Below, one piece after another: positions 13,981-27,500 of a DNA stretch of 64,000 bases. The DNA comes from Flammula alnicola (Eukaryota; Basidiomycota; Agaricomycetes; Agaricales; Strophariaceae): the NCBI GenBank assembly GCA_015499995.1, contig JADNRV010000031.1, positions 310,001 through 374,000 of the forward strand, read 5' to 3'. A program made the translations under genes and the position numbers. A model generated the notes under the pieces. That model saw only the letters and a program-made list of their open reading frames with translations. It made no database searches and had not been told where the DNA came from. Positions within the stretch are counted from its first letter, which is position 1. Each line of letters begins with the position of its first letter.

Positions 13981-16719
13981 CTACTTGAAGCGAGTTAATA
14001 TATTCCGAAGAGGAACTGGCATCCGACTCTTTTTCTGGAGAGAGTCAGAAGCAGCTCCACTTTCCCGCCTCATGGCATTTTCATCAACCCCATGGCCCAT
14101 CGAAATGGTTGCACGCTTGTTGTCCCTGCCAGAGAACATCGGCCCTTTGATGATACGGCTCAGGGAATGTCTTCCTAGAGACTGGGTAGGCCGACGAGAA
14201 CCAACGGGACCGCTGAATTCCGTCTTCATGTTCTCGGCTTCAGTAGAAGAGTCAGGCTTTGCTACCATAGAATTTCGAAGCGGTGATCCGATAGTGACAG
14301 AATGCGACCTTGCCTTGGGTTGGATATGTTTATTGGTTTGTGATAAACTCTTCCATGATGGTTTTTGCGTAACGGATAGCGAACGTTGGAACGTTTTCTT
14401 CTGATCCGAGGTCGCAGGCAAGGAGTTGCTGGTTGATGTCTTTGAACGACTATCTAGATGAGAATTCGCAGGGATATCTGGGCGAGAGGACGCGTTATTG
14501 GGGTTATCAGGAAGACACGGTTCTGAAGCGTCTTTCTCCAGTTCCCGGCGCGTCAAGGCAAATCGAACGCTCTTCGAAGGTCTCTTTACTTGAGATGCAG
14601 CATTCTTCACCATTGCTGAACGCAAGGGCTGGGAACGTCGGGAATCGTATTGTTGCGTGTCTGGATTCTTATTTCGGCGCTGGGAGGATACGCTGCCTGA
14701 TCGCAAAACCGCCGAAATCGGATCCGGCTTCACTGCCGGTCGTTTGAGGTTCGGAGGTTCGGTCATATCTACGCGTTTAGATGGCGCAGTCAGAGTCGTC
14801 CGAAGCACTGGACGCTCCATGGAAGACTTCTTGGGATTGGGACGTTTGACCGCCGGCATTGTAATTTGTATTACTGGAAGCGCATGGTCCTCCGTATAAC
14901 GGCGTCAGCAACAGCGCAATCATCGACATCGGCTGGTGTTTTCGTTTGTTCGACGGAGTCGGGGCCGACGGTTCCAAAGGTTTAACGGCGGAGCGAGAAT
15001 TCCAGGATGTATCTATTGGAGGAGTTTGTAGTTCCATCGTCGACACTGCAGGCGGAGGTTATTGATCATTTCCTCGAATCGTAGTGTTGGTTTGTCCTTG
15101 GAGTTGGCATACTCGAAGGTGGGGCAGTGTCGAGAAGGCGATCCTAGGAATGCAGTAGGGATGTCGGGATATGGGAGATCTGGAGATCTCCTTTGCTCTC
15201 CAGGATGAGAGGAGGGGGGTTATTCTACCTCTCCGACGCGCTATTGTACCTAGTGTGCACCGAGACAGATCGTTCGAAGATTCCAAGGGTAACGGGAATG
15301 TGCAGTGCGAATTTGAGACGACCAAAGAAGGCAACGCGATTCTATCCAGCGAAGACTCGGCAGTGCGTGAGTTTGGTTCTTGTGGAAAGTCGTCCAAAAG
15401 TCCTTGAAAGAATGATTTGAGGCTGCTGAGCTCACGCATCATGTCGATCAACTCTGCGTCTATCGTATCTTGATGTTTCTCTCGCACAACTGAACTGTCC
15501 TTTTGATCGAGGGCCGGGGCAAACGAAAGGCCTGGCTGAATACCGTGACGACAATTCCTGGCCCTCGAAGGGCAAGCGAGAAAAGCTCAGGAGGGAAGAT
15601 GGAACCTTCCGGCACCCAGTTGGTAGACGCCTTCTCCTGGATGCTCTCCCATGGAACGTGGCCAGGTGCTTGCCAACCTCCAGAGCTCTCCTTGAAGGGC
15701 TATAAGCAAAAGACATAATCGAAAGATTTAATTGACTTACAGCCCATTTACGGATACTCAGACATTCCTTGAACATGGATTTGAGACGTGGAGAGGTCGG
15801 AGCGGCAATCGTCACCTTTGACTGGACGTGTTGTTTTCCGGACTCTTCCTTCGGTTGCGATAATGCTGCAGAAAAGAACTTCAGATGATCGCCTAGTCCA
15901 ATCATTGTAATATCTGGCGGCTTGCAAACCGGAAATGCAGGGAGGCTGTCGGAGGATCTGGTAGAGAGTGAATCTAGGGTGACCGTTTCCGACAACAATG
16001 ATTGCATGAGATTAGTGCCAGGAGGTAGCCCAACATCCAAAGAGCCCATAGAAAAACTTGTCGCAATCCAGTGACCCGCCTTCGTATGGAGGAGGGAGGA
16101 ATTCACCATCTCAGGACGGCTACAGCAGCCTGAGCTGGAAGTGAAGTTCCTTCAAAAGAATTGCATGGAGGCTGACGGAAAACATATTCTGTTCCAAAGC
16201 TTGCTCCAGTCCATTTCGATTCCGATAAAGTCTACGGACAATGATGATATTCGATCGCGACAACAGCGGTCGTATATATAAGTATCGCAAGCTTCCAGAC
16301 GAGGCGAACTCTACAAATGTTGTCCACAAGTTTTCGCATTATACATAGCAGTTGCCAGTTGAGTACGTCGTGAATCCGTCTTGGATATCGATTTTCGCGG
16401 GATTGTCGAGGCCCACTACTTAGGTGGTATGGACTGCAATTCATGATGGGTCTCTTTCGATTTATCGCGAGATCTCCAGTGTGCATGCGGAAGAGAAATA
16501 ATAAACCAAGGAAGAGACGTGGTCCCTGTTCAAGGTTTGCTAACAAATGCAAACACTCAATTGGTCGTCTACGTACATTTGTCTCTCTAAGACAAAAGTC
16601 ACTGCGTTAACCCTCAATAATCGGGATCCGTAGCCCTGTAACTTCGCATAAGTTTCTTCTCGGAATGCACTTTGTGCAGACCTAGAACCCAGTCGCCTCG
16701 TGCTTATCGATATGGACAT
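13981..16719 (-). CDS. Unrecognised multi-exon gene, model unresolved
   Basis: Coding-like frames run along the minus strand, but I could not join them into one clean model. The last exon is clearest: 14859-13981 encodes about 290 basic, Ser/Pro-rich residues with a KSVRFALTRRELEKD element (an RVxF-like motif) and the C-terminus RMPVPLRNILTRFK. Upstream, 16109-15741 encodes about 120 residues ending ECLSIRKWA. A plausible 41-nt intron (GTAAGT...TATAG) leads to an exon beginning PFKESSGGWQAPGHVPW. A helix-rich stretch (DAELIDMMRELSSLKSFF) near 15430 is in another frame. A possible first exon starts at ATG 16719. No family was recognised. It may be a lineage-specific gene with more introns than I can see, two genes, or a decaying gene. 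Confidence 0.35.
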
Positions 16720-17078
16720 CAAATTCGCCAACACTCATATGGGCTTTACAATTCGATTTCTATCGTTGAATCCACACAACATTGCATATGCGATGAATTC
16801 CCTGAATTACGCGTTATGATGACTACATTATTGAAATGCCAGGCCTGCATTCATTCAACCATCCTCTCGTCGAAGCTTGGCTAGAGTGATTGGAAATGCC
16901 ACTACCATGTCTTCTGGAGCAAAATCTTGCACGACCAAACCATGCACTATAGCTAGCAGTCGCTATCTCGAGATTTTTGGTGAGATATTCCTCTGCTATT
17001 ACATTGTGGCCTGGATGTGTTTATCTTGCGTTCGGTTTAGACCACTTTGCCAGCGACGTGCAGTTGACACAAGCCAAG

Positions 17079-18486
17079 ATGCAATTTTCTCTTCTACTAT
17101 CTCTAGCTCTTTCTGCTGTCTGCCTTGTCGAAACGAGCCCAATAACCTCTTCAGATATCGCGCGCAACACTGCTAAAGGGCTGCGCCTTATTAGTTTCGC
17201 TGAAGAAGGCGAACCGGTATGGAAGGCGGAGGCCGACATCTTTGCTTACATCAAGTCGGGCATCCATTTCGTGAGTTTTGAAGTCCTCTGCATCTACTTC
17301 AAGAGACGATAATCGCTTCATAGTTCGATGTCAGCGAGGTATATGAGCCAGAGCAGAAGTGGTCAAATGTGAGCGCGAAGGCCAAAGCTGGAACAATTTC
17401 CTGTGCGTATATATGCTATTTTTCTCGATATCTAGCTCACAATACGATGAACAGATCCCGCGACTTTCCATTCGACTGCGCTTATACCAATTCTTGCGAC
17501 TATTCCGCGGAAAATATGCAGTCCGACTTGGCGACTCTGACTGCCTACAACAATCGTTATTATAAATCTATGACTGGTGCGGCGGCTAGCACTTGGATCA
17601 AGGACAAGATAACCTCAGTAAGCATGCAAAAGTTCGATGTTTCTTTGTATTCATAATTCATTATATCTCCAGTATATTGTTATGTACGGTCGATCGGACG
17701 TGACGGTCAGCCTCTTCACCCACAACTGGGCGCAATCGTCCGTCATTGCTAAAATCCACGGCACAAATTCTTCTGGCGCCGTCATTATTGTCGGAGCACA
17801 CATGGACTCTATCAATTTGAAGAGCCCGACCAATGGACGAGCTCCTGGAGCCGATGACGATGGTACAGGAACTGTTAACGTGATTGAAGCTTTCAGAGTC
17901 CTCCTTGCAGCAGATTTCCGCCCAACTGAGCCAGTAGAATTCCACTGGTACTCTGCGGAAGAGGTTGGCCTTCTCGGATCCCAAGCCATCGCAACTGAAT
18001 ACCGGAGCTCCGGAGTCAATGTCAAGGCATTCATGGAACTGGATATGTCTGGATAGTAAGTCATACTTATGATATATTTCCTTCCGAATTCTCATTTTCC
18101 CAGCTTTAAGCCCGGAACAAAGGAAGTCGTGGCGATTCAGGCGGATTACATCAACACAGAACTGAATGCCTTCTTGAAAGCTCTTATCACCCAATATTCA
18201 AGAATTCCCTGGGCAATGGATGCTCCTGTGAGCAACATTAGCCTTTTTTCAAGTTCTATCTCTTTTTACTGTCGTTCTTCCTTAGTGCGGATACGCTTGC
18301 TCCGATCATGCCAGCTGGCATAAGGCAGGTTTTCCATCCGCCTTCCCTTACGAGGCCATCACTGGCAATGACAATCCCAACGTCCATACCTCTTCCGACA
18401 CCACGAATGTCATTGGATTCTCTTGGGCCCACTCTCTCGAATTTGCTAAGATTGGAGTTGCCTTTGTTTACGAGTTGGCGATCTAG
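17079..18486 (+). CDS. Secreted M28 family leucine aminopeptidase
   Basis: Six exons: 17079-17270, 17324-17406, 17455-17617, 17673-18055, 18104-18227, 18286-18486; 381 aa, the usual size for this family. The protein opens with a signal peptide (MQFSLLLSLALSAVCLVETS). The di-zinc aminopeptidase signature follows in order: GAHMDS (His), GADDDGTG (bridging Asp), SAEEVGLLGS (catalytic Glu and ligand Glu), ELDMSG (Asp) and NVHTSSDT (His). Two cysteines in the last exon (CGYACSDHASWHKAGFPS) match the conserved M28E disulfide. It should release N-terminal residues from peptides outside the cell. The ATG at 17079 is preferred over upstream non-ATG openings because it begins the signal peptide. The second intron donor (GTATAT at 17407) is the one that preserves frame. 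No frame break was seen. Confidence 0.9.
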
Positions 18487-19678
18487 ATAAGTATTAAATG
18501 TATAAGCTATAAAATACCTCCGCTCATAGATGACTGCGCAATTCAATCTTGAGAGTTCCGTCCCCGAAAAAGAGCATTGGCGCTTAAGTATGAAAATTGT
18601 CATCAACCCAGCGCTTGTTGGATTCCCTTCAGGGTTGAAAGCCTTCCGGACTCACGGCCTCTTGGGTACTGATTGACCCAAGTGCAATCATAGCTATTCA
18701 AAGCTCAATATCTGACAAGTATATCTAATGAGTAGGCAAGCTGGACAAGTCGTCACGATCCTTTTCGTAAAGTCGGAATTTGTCCATGCCGGTACTTTCA
18801 CACGTCAAGCAGAGCCTAGCTATTAATACTTGATTGTCGCCCGTTGTGGAGATAAAGTTGGGGAGAAATCTTTGCACTTCAGTGCTTTCAAATTTCCTTT
18901 TTTTTTCACTCAATCTCTTTCCCAGTGGCAGATATCATTTAAAGGAGAGATTTTTTTCATATCGGTGTCTCAACTTGCTAATATTTAAGCGCCCAAGCTC
19001 AACCCGAAGTTCCGCCGGGTATAATTATCAAGTCTGCTGACCACCAATCACGGTGTTTGCCGATACAGAACAGGATGTTTATCGATCCTTCCGAATTCTG
19101 CGACTTCATTCGCCGTTATCAAGCTCTCGCTGATATATCTTCGGACGGTGGCGGCAGGATTGCCCAGTCTCGGCCTTGTCTATTACCCAATTATCACCGT
19201 ATCCTCACTTATGCATTGCTTTTCAAGCCGATTGACAGGAGGAATGAAAGATTTTCCACTGCTTTCTCACAATGTGACTCTCCGATGCCATGGGTTCATG
19301 ATAACCTAATTCCGGAGACAACACGTTGACATAGCATGTTTCGCCTACTTAATACAGCCCTCCCTTCCCTTGACACTCCTTAGCTTGCCTCCCACGTCTA
19401 GTGAAACCCCATTTTTTGTTGTCGTTGGGTGCGTTCAACTTTTTTAGAGAAAATTAGGCTTATTCATCTAGTTGTCCCATTCGTTTAGAGGTCACTTTCC
19501 CGAGAATATTGAAGACAGCCTGACGAAAACTCTGTCTCTTCGTACCCGAAACCAGCGCAGCCCAACGGTAAGCTCCTTCTCTGCCTGTCTGTCACTTTCC
19601 AGGACTCAGAATATACCCCTGTTAGCATTCTACTTCCCGAACCGCAGTCCACGCTGAGGGCACGCACATCCAATTACA
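18487..19678. other. Intergenic region, about 1.2 kb
   Basis: Lies between two genes on the + strand. A few frames under 95 codons occur (for example about 19,057-19,329) but lack ATG starts in good context, splice partners or domains. The C/T-rich part before 19,679 is likely promoter and leader of the next gene. Confidence 0.4.
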
Positions 19679-20944
19679 ATGAAAATCCCCCTCAAGCATG
19701 CGACCTTCAGCCTGGATGTGTCTGGGATAGCAGGTTTCTTTGGTGGAGAAGAATCCCTGGCAGCGATGGCCAGTGTTCATCTCGTCCGAGGAAGGAAATG
19801 GGTCGGGTGGTACAACTCGCCGGGAAGTCTCTACGTTGCCAAGAAATACGGAACGCTTGCTCGATCCCGGATCTGGGACGGGCTTTTTCCGGGCGCAAAT
19901 GTCGATCCTTCGGTGCTACTCGAATTGGATGGAAAAAACGGACCTCGTTACATGGGGGTATACTCTGGCACTCGCCTCGCAACGACGGGCCATTTGGCGT
20001 ATCTCCTGGCAGATCACTGCGAGAATTTGAAGCCCAAAGAGACCTCTTCCGCCGAAGGGTTACCAGTCGTGGTCATAAATTTAGGCAATGACGCGAAAAT
20101 CCAGCCCAATACCGACCTCCCTTCCAATTATTTCAACGACTTAAGTCCCTTCGCAATCGTCCCAATCGCCGTCAGCATTGCTACCGCAGTACTCTGCGGC
20201 ATCTATGAAGATTGGTACTCCTTTGCAATGATTGTACTTGGGATTTTTTGCAATGGGGTGTCCTGTCTCGTCCTTGGATCGGCTTCTCTACAAGTTAAAT
20301 TCACAATACCATCACCAAATTCTCCCCCGGGCGACGGGCTTCTCATCTCCAGTCCCGGTAAACCACTTATTATCCTGAGGGGTAATGAACACATCGTCAG
20401 TTGCATTGTGAGGGGCAGATATAACCTTTACTACAAAAGCGAGGACCGCTATCACGACATCGGTTATAGCTCTCTAGCCCTTACGGTACAATTTCTGGCC
20501 CAGCTCTTCCTCATTCCGCAAGGAGAGCTCTTCGGACAGATCATGTTTTTAGGCTCACTTGGCGTTTCTTGGGCTTTCAATTCCTATCTGGCTTCCGTGG
20601 ATCGAGAGCAATTGCAGATGAACATGCTACTCAAAATACTCAACAACCCGACGTCCGAGAAAATCCTTCTTCCGAAATACACGGCAGTCGTGGCATTCGC
20701 AGCCTTTTCCCTGAAATCCTCTAACACGAGAGCTGTGCTGAACGAGCTAATTCCAAACGAGACGCCAACTTGGCAAATATGGAAAGCCCGTGTTGTGGAG
20801 GCCGTGGAGACGGATATGGATCCTTCGACTAGCAAGAGGTTGATGGAACGGGAAGCGGAGCTGAGTGAACAGGACCAGAAGTTATTATGGGATCTTCTTG
20901 ATCAAGCGAGCAAAGGATATATTGAAGCAAACGCCTCCAAATAA
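19679..20944 (+). CDS. Intronless multi-pass membrane protein of unknown function
   Basis: One uninterrupted frame of 421 aa. The first 150 residues are soluble-looking (GRKWVGWYNSPGSLYVAKKYG). Hydrophobic segments follow near residues 160-185 (FAIVPIAVSIATAVLCG), 187-210 (FAMIVLGIFCNGVSCLVLG), 265-285 and 288-305 (FGQIMFLGSLGVSWAF), separated by a soluble stretch of about 60 residues. The tail is charged and probably helical (KRLMEREAELSEQDQKLLWDLLDQ). The layout resembles predicted membrane proteins that are often multicopy in mushroom-forming fungi, but I cannot name a family or function. It lacks introns although its neighbours are intron-dense. It converges on the TOR gene, whose stop lies about 600 bases downstream. 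Confidence 0.75.
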   Translation: MKIPLKHATFSLDVSGIAGFFGGEESLAAMASVHLVRGRKWVGWYNSPGSLYVAKKYGTLARSRIWDGLFPGANVDPSVLLELDGKNGPRYMGVYSGTRLATTGHLAYLLADHCENLKPKETSSAEGLPVVVINLGNDAKIQPNTDLPSNYFNDLSPFAIVPIAVSIATAVLCGIYEDWYSFAMIVLGIFCNGVSCLVLGSASLQVKFTIPSPNSPPGDGLLISSPGKPLIILRGNEHIVSCIVRGRYNLYYKSEDRYHDIGYSSLALTVQFLAQLFLIPQGELFGQIMFLGSLGVSWAFNSYLASVDREQLQMNMLLKILNNPTSEKILLPKYTAVVAFAAFSLKSSNTRAVLNELIPNETPTWQIWKARVVEAVETDMDPSTSKRLMEREAELSEQDQKLLWDLLDQASKGYIEANASK

Positions 20945-21542
20945 ACGGCACATAACAAAATGTGCTAGTAGTTTCGTAGGCTCCGATCAGTACTTGTATA
21001 TACAGGGTCAATGCGGGCTTGGACTGCATCAAGCCGTTCAAGGTAGTACCAATGTTATTCGTCTTCGAGGACATGATCGAGTAGCGGGCTGATTCGTAGT
21101 TACCGTTTGTATTCAGTGAGGAAGAGGTGCATTTTCCAAGCTGTTTCGCAATTACTTTTATAGCGATTTGAGTATGGTTGATCAATACCTTTTACTACCT
21201 GAGGACCCATTGACAAGGCCGACAGCTAAAATAAAGGGTGTTTGAACTAGAGTAGAAGTCAGGACTCCACAGTAACGAATTCGAATGGGGTGAGCGCCAA
21301 AAACCGGACCCCTGATAACGGATTCCTATTTTTATGTCAGTTAGAGGAAGGCACTCGGTCAAAGATGAGGCAATAATGGCCCCCATATAACTCAAAAATC
21401 AGTACCAATGTTTGACTGGAAATAAGGTACATAAGCTTGTTGTAATAGATAGCAAAAATAGGTCCAATGTGATAATATACATGATTGATGCAGAAGGATG
21501 CATAAATAACATAGCAAAGGAATGATATGATAGACCAAGAGA
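20945..21542. other. Convergent intergenic region
   Basis: Spacer of 598 bases between the 3' ends of the membrane-protein gene (+) and TOR (-). It must hold both polyadenylation regions. No gene or RNA was recognised. Confidence 0.4.
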
Positions 21543-24500
21543 CTACCAGAATGCACACCATCCAGAGAAACATTGGCACAGGTTTTCCAAAGCAGTGGCT
21601 TGTTCGATTAGTTTGCCAACCTGCTCTTTAACTGACAACGCGACTTCAGGGTTGAAGTCTCGCCCTTGACATCGGTGCATTAGTAAAGGTTAGATAGAGA
21701 GGAGGCCTCGGGCTGACCTGTGATCTTGTTTTGGACACGATTGTAAACGAATAGTGCTCGCTCGTTGCGAACTTCTTGCGCGCCGCCTGGTTGTCCTTCG
21801 TCTATGGGAAGAGTGAGAAGTATTCATGACCTTACATAATACATGGCATACCGTTGAAAATGTCGTTTTCATCGGCCTTCAGCTTGCGCATAGGGCCTTG
21901 AGGATGACCTGTGACCCTGTCCGCCATGCGCTCGGGGTCGATTTCTGGGTCTAAGTAGACAATCAATAACGTCTTAAAGAACACAGTACGGGAATACATG
22001 CCTTCAGGTCGACGGACTTCAACTTCCGTCGTCTGCATGAGTCTCCAATTAATCAACGGGTCATATACAAAGGCTTCCAGAACAGCCATCAAAGACTCCT
22101 TGTTGTCACGCAGGACTTGCATGGTAATGTCGCATGTATTCCTGAAGCTGCCTTCAATACCGCTGACCTGTACGATAGAACATTGTCAACACTTTGACTG
22201 AGCCTCGAGATCGTGGCAACTCACCTCCATTGCATGGGTAAGCATTCTTGTGAGTCGGAAAGGAACCTTTTCCGGGAACTTCTCTCGGTGCATGGCTACC
22301 TCGAAGCAATCGCCGAAATCTATGTGAACGACCTTGCCCGTACTTCGCTCAAGGAGGACATTTGAAGGATGCCTGTCGCCCAGTCCCAAGATATGACCGA
22401 CCATGCTATTCACTGCAAGTGATCGGGTGTATGTAGCTCGGCGCTCTAGCCAGTGTTCGGAGTTGACACTCTTCAACCACAAAACTCGGTATAAATCTTG
22501 ACCTGTGGTATTTTCGAGTGCATATTCAAACACCTCGATCTTTTGCAAAAGGCAGAGACTTTCGTAATCCGGAGCCATCTACAAAGCATTGCAGGTTGTA
22601 GAGTCAGACACAGCGAGGAGCAGACAGGAAGCAATTCACCTGGAGCATCAACCGATATTCAATATTTAATAACACCTTTCTCGATTCTCGATAATCTCTG
22701 ATCAGGACGTGGAGGGTGTCGCTATCTTGCACCCATCCCAACAACCCTGCGTTTGGTGCCAGTGGAATGACTGGATACCTTTGGATATGCAGGCGGCGCT
22801 TGAAGCTATTGGTATCGACAGAAAGTAGCGTATTCACAAGCCCAAATAGTTGCATGACTCGCTCATCCTGGCGAAGATCTTCGTGGCCTGAAGAAATACT
22901 CAATATTACTGGGAGTTTAAAAAGAAGCAAGTATGTGCGATTACCTTTAAGGACGTATTGGTAGTCTCTGCCATCGTCTCCTTTCAGTGAAAGGCGCCTT
23001 GGACGTTGTTTCGAAACGATGACTGTCAACTTGGTGGCAAAGCTTGCTATCTTGATGATCGGACGTCCAGCTTGGTAAGTACCTGTTTAACAGATATAAG
23101 TATGTTGCCTGTGACTCTCTGGATGGGATACGCACCAGGTACGGCAAGTTCGAGATTCCGGGCCTTTAATAAACTGGGAGACACGTATTGCAAATCCAAA
23201 GTCGTCAACTGAGGAAGTTGCTTTTCAACCTTTCTGAAGACCTATAGGAGAAAATGGGCAAAGTTGCATAGATAGTAAGAAAAAGACAATTACACCGTAA
23301 TATATATCCCAAGCTTTGTCCAGTTCAGTCGTGTCACCATAAGCACGATAGCGACGACACGCTTCTCGTGCTTCGTGAAGTTCTCGGCCGAAAACTTGAG
23401 CAAAGGATGTCTCTCGTGCCGTTGTTGGGCCCTGTATGAAAACATAAAACTGTAAGAGCTCAAGAGGATGGCGATCAAGGGCTAAACTTACGGCTTCGAG
23501 CATCTCGTGCAAAGGCTCCAAGACCGCAATCATACCAGGAGGGTTTTTCTCGGAGAAGAACAACCGCGATGCCTCTTCCAAGCCCTCGTGCCATAATTCG
23601 TGCCACAAGATGGCAACCCGAATCAGCTCGCGGCTAACAATCAAGGCCTGCGGAGTCATTGATAGGCAAAACTGAGAGCGTTAGGAAGGAAGGCGGCACA
23701 AACCTGTTGCACAATAGTAAGACTATGTTCTCGCATTCTCTCCATGATGGCAAGTGCTGCGTTCCGACGAGCAGCACTGGACGATTTCGAGGCGACAGTC
23801 AAAGGGTATATGAGAGCTTGTGGATGATGCTTGCCGACTTCTGTCAGCAGGTTGTTGATATTTCTGCGGATGTTGCATGAGGGGTTTGGATGCGTGCGAT
23901 GATCTAATCGGAACGTCAATACACTGCTTGAGTGACGCTGAGGATCGATCGAAATACCTGGGGTATAACCTCGAGCCAGGTGTCCACTTCCACAGTCGAG
24001 AAACCACTAGCCATTGCGTGGCTGACGTCATCGTGGGACCCATACTTAAACCAAAGTGTGAGAAGACGGAGTGTGTCTTGCAATGCATCTTGATTTCGAA
24101 GTGCTATGGATCGGAAGAAACCTAGATATGCAATGAGATAAAAATGCTTCCGTAATCAGTGATTGTGCGAACCTTCGACTGCCTGAACAACGTGCATTGC
24201 CAGTCGCTCTCCCGCAACATCAGAGGTTTTCCCATCTGACTGGTTTTCCATGTAAGCAATGACATCAAAATTTGCCAAAGCCCATGTGTGCCAGGCTTTA
24301 TACCATCCCGGATCGTAACGTGTGGCTGTAGAATAGGCAAACAAGATGGCTTCGACGTTCCTCTAATTTTAGTTAGGATAAGCAAATCGTGAAACAGGAG
24401 TAGTTTTGACGAACCGAGTTCCAGTCGTCTTTGAGCTCGACTTGCCATTCTCCTTGTTTGTAGAAACAACGAGCAACCAGCTTGGAAAGTTCTGCCATCT

Positions 24501-27500
24501 TTTGTTTCGACACGGCTGGACGTTGTGTCTGTGCGTTGATTTCGTTTGTGACGTCTCTGACGAGACTGCCGGTGAATTGGCGTAAGAAATTAAGGCTCTC
24601 ATCCTTTGCGCCAGTTGCCCACATAAACTTCAACTGGGCATATACCACATTGGGCGGAGCTTTCGTGTGATGATGTTCATGAAGGCGTTGATTCTGTAAA
24701 AGGTAAGTCGTAGTTTTCATGCTTACTCTCAAGACCTACTCTATCCGGAGATAACAAAGAATTGATTGTTTTCTCGGCCAAAACCATGCGTTCACTTTTG
24801 CGACATAAATTGGCAAATTTGATCCACATCATGGGGTCATCTTCTGGATTTAAAACCAAGGTTCGTACTTGAAGAATTCGTTGCCAGACTTCAACGTCAG
24901 GCTGGCAGCCTTGGAGTCTAAAAAGACGATCAATGACTGTGAACATCTTCGCTGAAGGAACTCACCTCTTCATCCATGTCTTTCGCATTGTCTGTTGACG
25001 TTCGGGCTGATCCGCGTATTGCTTAAATGCAATGATTTCTTCTAGTTCCGAAAGCATTTGCGCGCGAACCATAACACTAAAGAGAAAATATCAGAATCGG
25101 GATTCCCCAAGCCAGCGGACAAAACAGTCACCTGTAAGAACGACCGTAGCCCTCGCCAACAAATGACGTGAGTTCAGGATCAATCAAATCTCGGGCTTTT
25201 GCGATGTGGACAAGGGCTTTAGGGAACTGATTTTGATGCACAGAAAGTATGGCACGGTAGAAGGCGCGATCTGGAGAATCTGGTTTCATCGTGGCAATAT
25301 AGTCGTCCATCTGATCCCATTCATTCAGCGACCAAGCAGCTGCAGCCGCCATCGGCGCAATTTCTCGACGGTCTTCATGGTTGGCATTCGCCCAGTTTTC
25401 GTCCACTTGTGCAGCCAATTGATCCCATTCTCCGAGTGCATGCAAACATTTCATGCGCCCTATCTGAACGTCAGGGGCACTTGGGTCCAACTCAGCTTTG
25501 CGTTCATAAGCTCCAAGAGCCTCTTGCCAGCGGCCCAATCTTTCGTACCATTCCTCGTGCTTGGTGACGTCATATTGTTCACGGGCAGTAGGAGAGTGCC
25601 CCAAGCAGCGTCTGCTGCTGCAGCCTGGTGTTGATTGAGATCAAAGCTTCGATGACGGCTGGAGATGACTCTGAGAAGTATTCCAATTCCTTGTAATGAA
25701 GAGCTTTCGCGTAAGCCATGTACTTCATTGCGTATTCACCCAATGTGCGGTGCTCAATTGGCAAAGGCTTCTCCTCGTGTTCCATGAATTCAGCCAGGTT
25801 CAAAAGGCGATGGATAAGCTCGGAAGGGGCTGTTGTGGAAGTGATTGCTGTCTCAATTGATCGTACAAGATCCTCCTAGAACAGGATGAGGAAGTCTGTT
25901 GAGCAAGGATAGAACGCACCTGATACTGATCATAAAGTTCACCCCAGCAGGACAAGAAAGCGGCATTAAATAGCTCCTTAGCTAAGGGTGGATGGATGTC
26001 GACAAGGCTCATGCAGGCACGAAGAGCATGCGAAGGTGATTCCTTCATGAATTCGACTCCGATTCTATGCATCCATTCTATCCAGTCATCCCTTGTGGTA
26101 ACCTGAGACGTGTCCCAAGCTTGTTTGAGATGCTGTTGGTTCACTTCATCTTTGTGGCTTCTGCCGGGGCAGAGAACTCGGGGGCTTTCGAGTTTTCACT
26201 CAACCTACGCAACGAGTTAGTTACACGATAACCTGCATTTGGCAATACGAACAGCAATTCCAGACACCTGCTTCCTGAGGCAAGCGTTCGCCATTAAGAA
26301 GCTTAGAGATCAAGCTCTCATATTTAGGATGGGGTATACGGTTTCTGAGCAAGCACTACGAGAAAAGATTAGTCAGTCTGAAGATTGTAGCAATGATAAC
26401 ATACCTTGTTTATCGTAGGTACAAATATGGCAAAGTCAGATCCTAACTGGATGACCAGAGAGCATAATGTATCCATAACCGCCATGCGCAACTCGTTGTT
26501 TCCTCCCTCAAGGACACGAACGAGAGGGTGAATGATACGCGAAGCATGATCGGAAAAATTAACTCTTCTTGATAAACCATCGATTGTCTGGATGGCTCTC
26601 TTGCGCAGAGCTGTTAGCGAATCTGCCCTTTCCACGATTTCCTGCGTTCATACGACTTGACAATAATTGGTATGACGAGGTGCAGATACTCCTCTATGTT
26701 TGCCCCAAAAGTCAAGAAGGCGTCAAATATCTTGATCTGGGTATTGATTCGCTTCTCGGTGAGTTCTCCTTCGAAAACCTTGAGCACGAGCGGAAGAATG
26801 GATGGGAGGAATGGTTTGAATTCAGCATCCAATGCTTTGCCCAAAGCCTCGATCAATGAAACGATGGGAAGCTGAAGTGCGGCGTTCTCCCACAACTCCG
26901 TGATGAGACTGAATATGTCTGGCATGTAATTGCGGACGTGCTGTTTGATAATGCCGATAAGGATCGCCAGTTGTTGCAGATGAAATTCTTGCAGCCTTGC
27001 CGCTGAGCCGTAGTAACAGCTGCGAAGGCCGGTATAATCTAAGAATATAGCTGAGTTGAAGAACTTGAAGGGACCACCGAGAGACAAACCTGCGGCAGGA
27101 AAGTAACACATTTCAAGCCCTGCGTTTTGAAGATCGACATGATCGCTTCAATCACCGTATGATGGTGGCTGCTGAGAGCTTGATCTTTGAGGATATCGAG
27201 CAGAGACGTGATGACAACGGTCTGGAAGTAATCGTCGGAAGAAGAAGTTGTGGAATGCTGCGCTACAGGAACTTGGTTTACTGCCGCAACAGCTGTTTCA
27301 CTCGAGGTGTCATCCTCTGGTCTGTTCTGGGTGTGGATGAGATAAAAGAAACATATGAAAAATGCAGTTAAGCACCTTTCGCCGATATGGATCCAGGGCA
27401 CCCAAAATACCCAGGACTTTCACGACTTCGCGTCGAACAGGTTGGTTACTTTCTGTCTTGAGAATCTTCCCAAGTAAAGGCAGGAGCTGAGGGTATTCCA

